Shown: piece after piece, positions 17,244 through 17,433 of the stretch
Numbering within the stretch: position 1 is the stretch's first letter
How the letters are laid out: each line of letters begins with the position of its first letter
Source: Ruminococcaceae bacterium UBA5450
GTDB lineage: Bacteria > Bacillota > Clostridia > Oscillospirales > Acutalibacteraceae
Length of the DNA: 17,433 nucleotides
Direction: 5' to 3'
NCBI GenBank assembly: GCA_002424295.1
Contig: DIQY01000034.1
Coordinates: forward strand, 902 to 18,334
The notes under the pieces: generated by a model
What the model saw: the letters and a program-made list of their open reading frames with translations, nothing else
Told to the model about the DNA's origin: nothing
Database searches by the model: none
Position numbers and translations under genes: made by a program

Positions 17244-17272
17244 ATATTATCGCATGACATCGATGATGTCAA
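17244..17272 (-). promoter_or_regulatory. Sigma-A type promoter of the 127-aa gene
   Basis: On the minus strand, TTGACA (17267-17272) and TAATAT (17244-17249) are separated by 17 bases. The -10 box is 43 bases upstream of the ATG at 17200. The spacer is occupied by the dyad at 17255-17271. Confidence 0.65.
17255..17271 (-). promoter_or_regulatory. Operator-like dyad inside the promoter spacer
   Basis: Perfect 7-base inverted repeat TGACATC-3-GATGTCA, overlapping the -35 box and the spacer of the promoter. A dimeric regulator bound here would block RNA polymerase directly. No candidate regulator gene is in the window. Confidence 0.45.
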
Positions 17273-17320
17273 CACTATCGCTATAATTATTTTGAGAATG
17301 TTCAAATGGATTTCCAGTCT

Positions 17321-17433
17321 TCACCTTAGCATATTCTCAAGTTCTTCCCTCTCAATCTTGCGTTCACAAAAATTGCAAGGGGAGTATTTTCAGCTTATAA
17401 GAGGCAAATTACGAATCCAATAAATCGTCATTC
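17321..17433 (-). pseudogene. Possible C-terminal remnant of a decayed gene at the window edge
   Basis: The minus strand from 17389 to the TGA at 17321 reads KYSPCNFCERKIEREELENM plus two residues, a protein-like tail with a CxxC pair and a charged helix. Upstream in the same frame there is a TGA at 17390-17392. A neighbouring frame reads SYKLK just before it, as if a frameshift and stops have broken the gene. It may instead be chance, since only about 110 bases are visible. Confidence 0.25.

Noticed and set aside
1..17433. CRISPR arrays, tRNA or rRNA genes, transposases or integrases
   Set aside because: No regularly spaced repeats, tRNA-like cloverleaf or recombinase motifs were seen on either strand; the island borders are inferred only from the esterase truncation.

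Overview
The window looks like a piece of a Bacillota (Firmicutes) chromosome, probably a clostridial relative. The evidence is the strong GGAGG-type ribosome binding sites, sigma-A-like promoters with 17-base spacers, an AT-leaning composition by eye, and a truncated clostridial-looking esterase. The lineage call is inference; there is no rRNA or marker gene. Most of the window is a defence island: a large Druantia-like operon followed by a type III restriction-modification (R-M) pair, with a broken esterase gene between them.

Layout. Bases 1-293 (minus strand) are the start of a small lipoprotein gene with a near-consensus promoter and an operator-like dyad. Bases 294-845 are non-coding and hold a strong hairpin, a plus-strand promoter (TTGATT-17-TATAAT) and a long leader. 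Bases 846-11524 are four tightly packed plus-strand genes: a 541-aa protein with a CoiA-like zinc module, a 907-aa coiled-coil protein with a degenerate ATPase-like C-terminus, a 347-aa protein of unknown family, and a 1757-aa DEAH helicase/DUF1998 protein that I read as DruE-like. Gaps are 6 and 6 bases and then a 1-base overlap, so this is one operon. Bases 11554-12189 are the C-terminal two thirds of an alpha/beta hydrolase whose reading frame picks up 29 bases after the helicase stop, which marks one edge of an insertion or deletion. Bases 12253-16743 are an independently promoted type III R-M operon (mod, res). Bases 16817-17200 (minus strand) encode a 127-aa protein of unknown family, with its own promoter and a dyad operator. 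The right edge may hold the tail of a decayed minus-strand gene.

How the genes may work together. The helicase/DUF1998 protein is the only recognisable enzyme of the first operon and resembles DruE, the signature protein of Druantia anti-phage systems. Its three partners occupy the positions that druB, druC and druD have in type I Druantia, but no druA (DUF4338) gene is present. The locus is therefore either a type I variant without druA or a distinct Druantia-like architecture; this is the main lead. The type III R-M pair is complete, with methylation and helicase motifs and a PD-(D/E)xK nuclease motif all visible.
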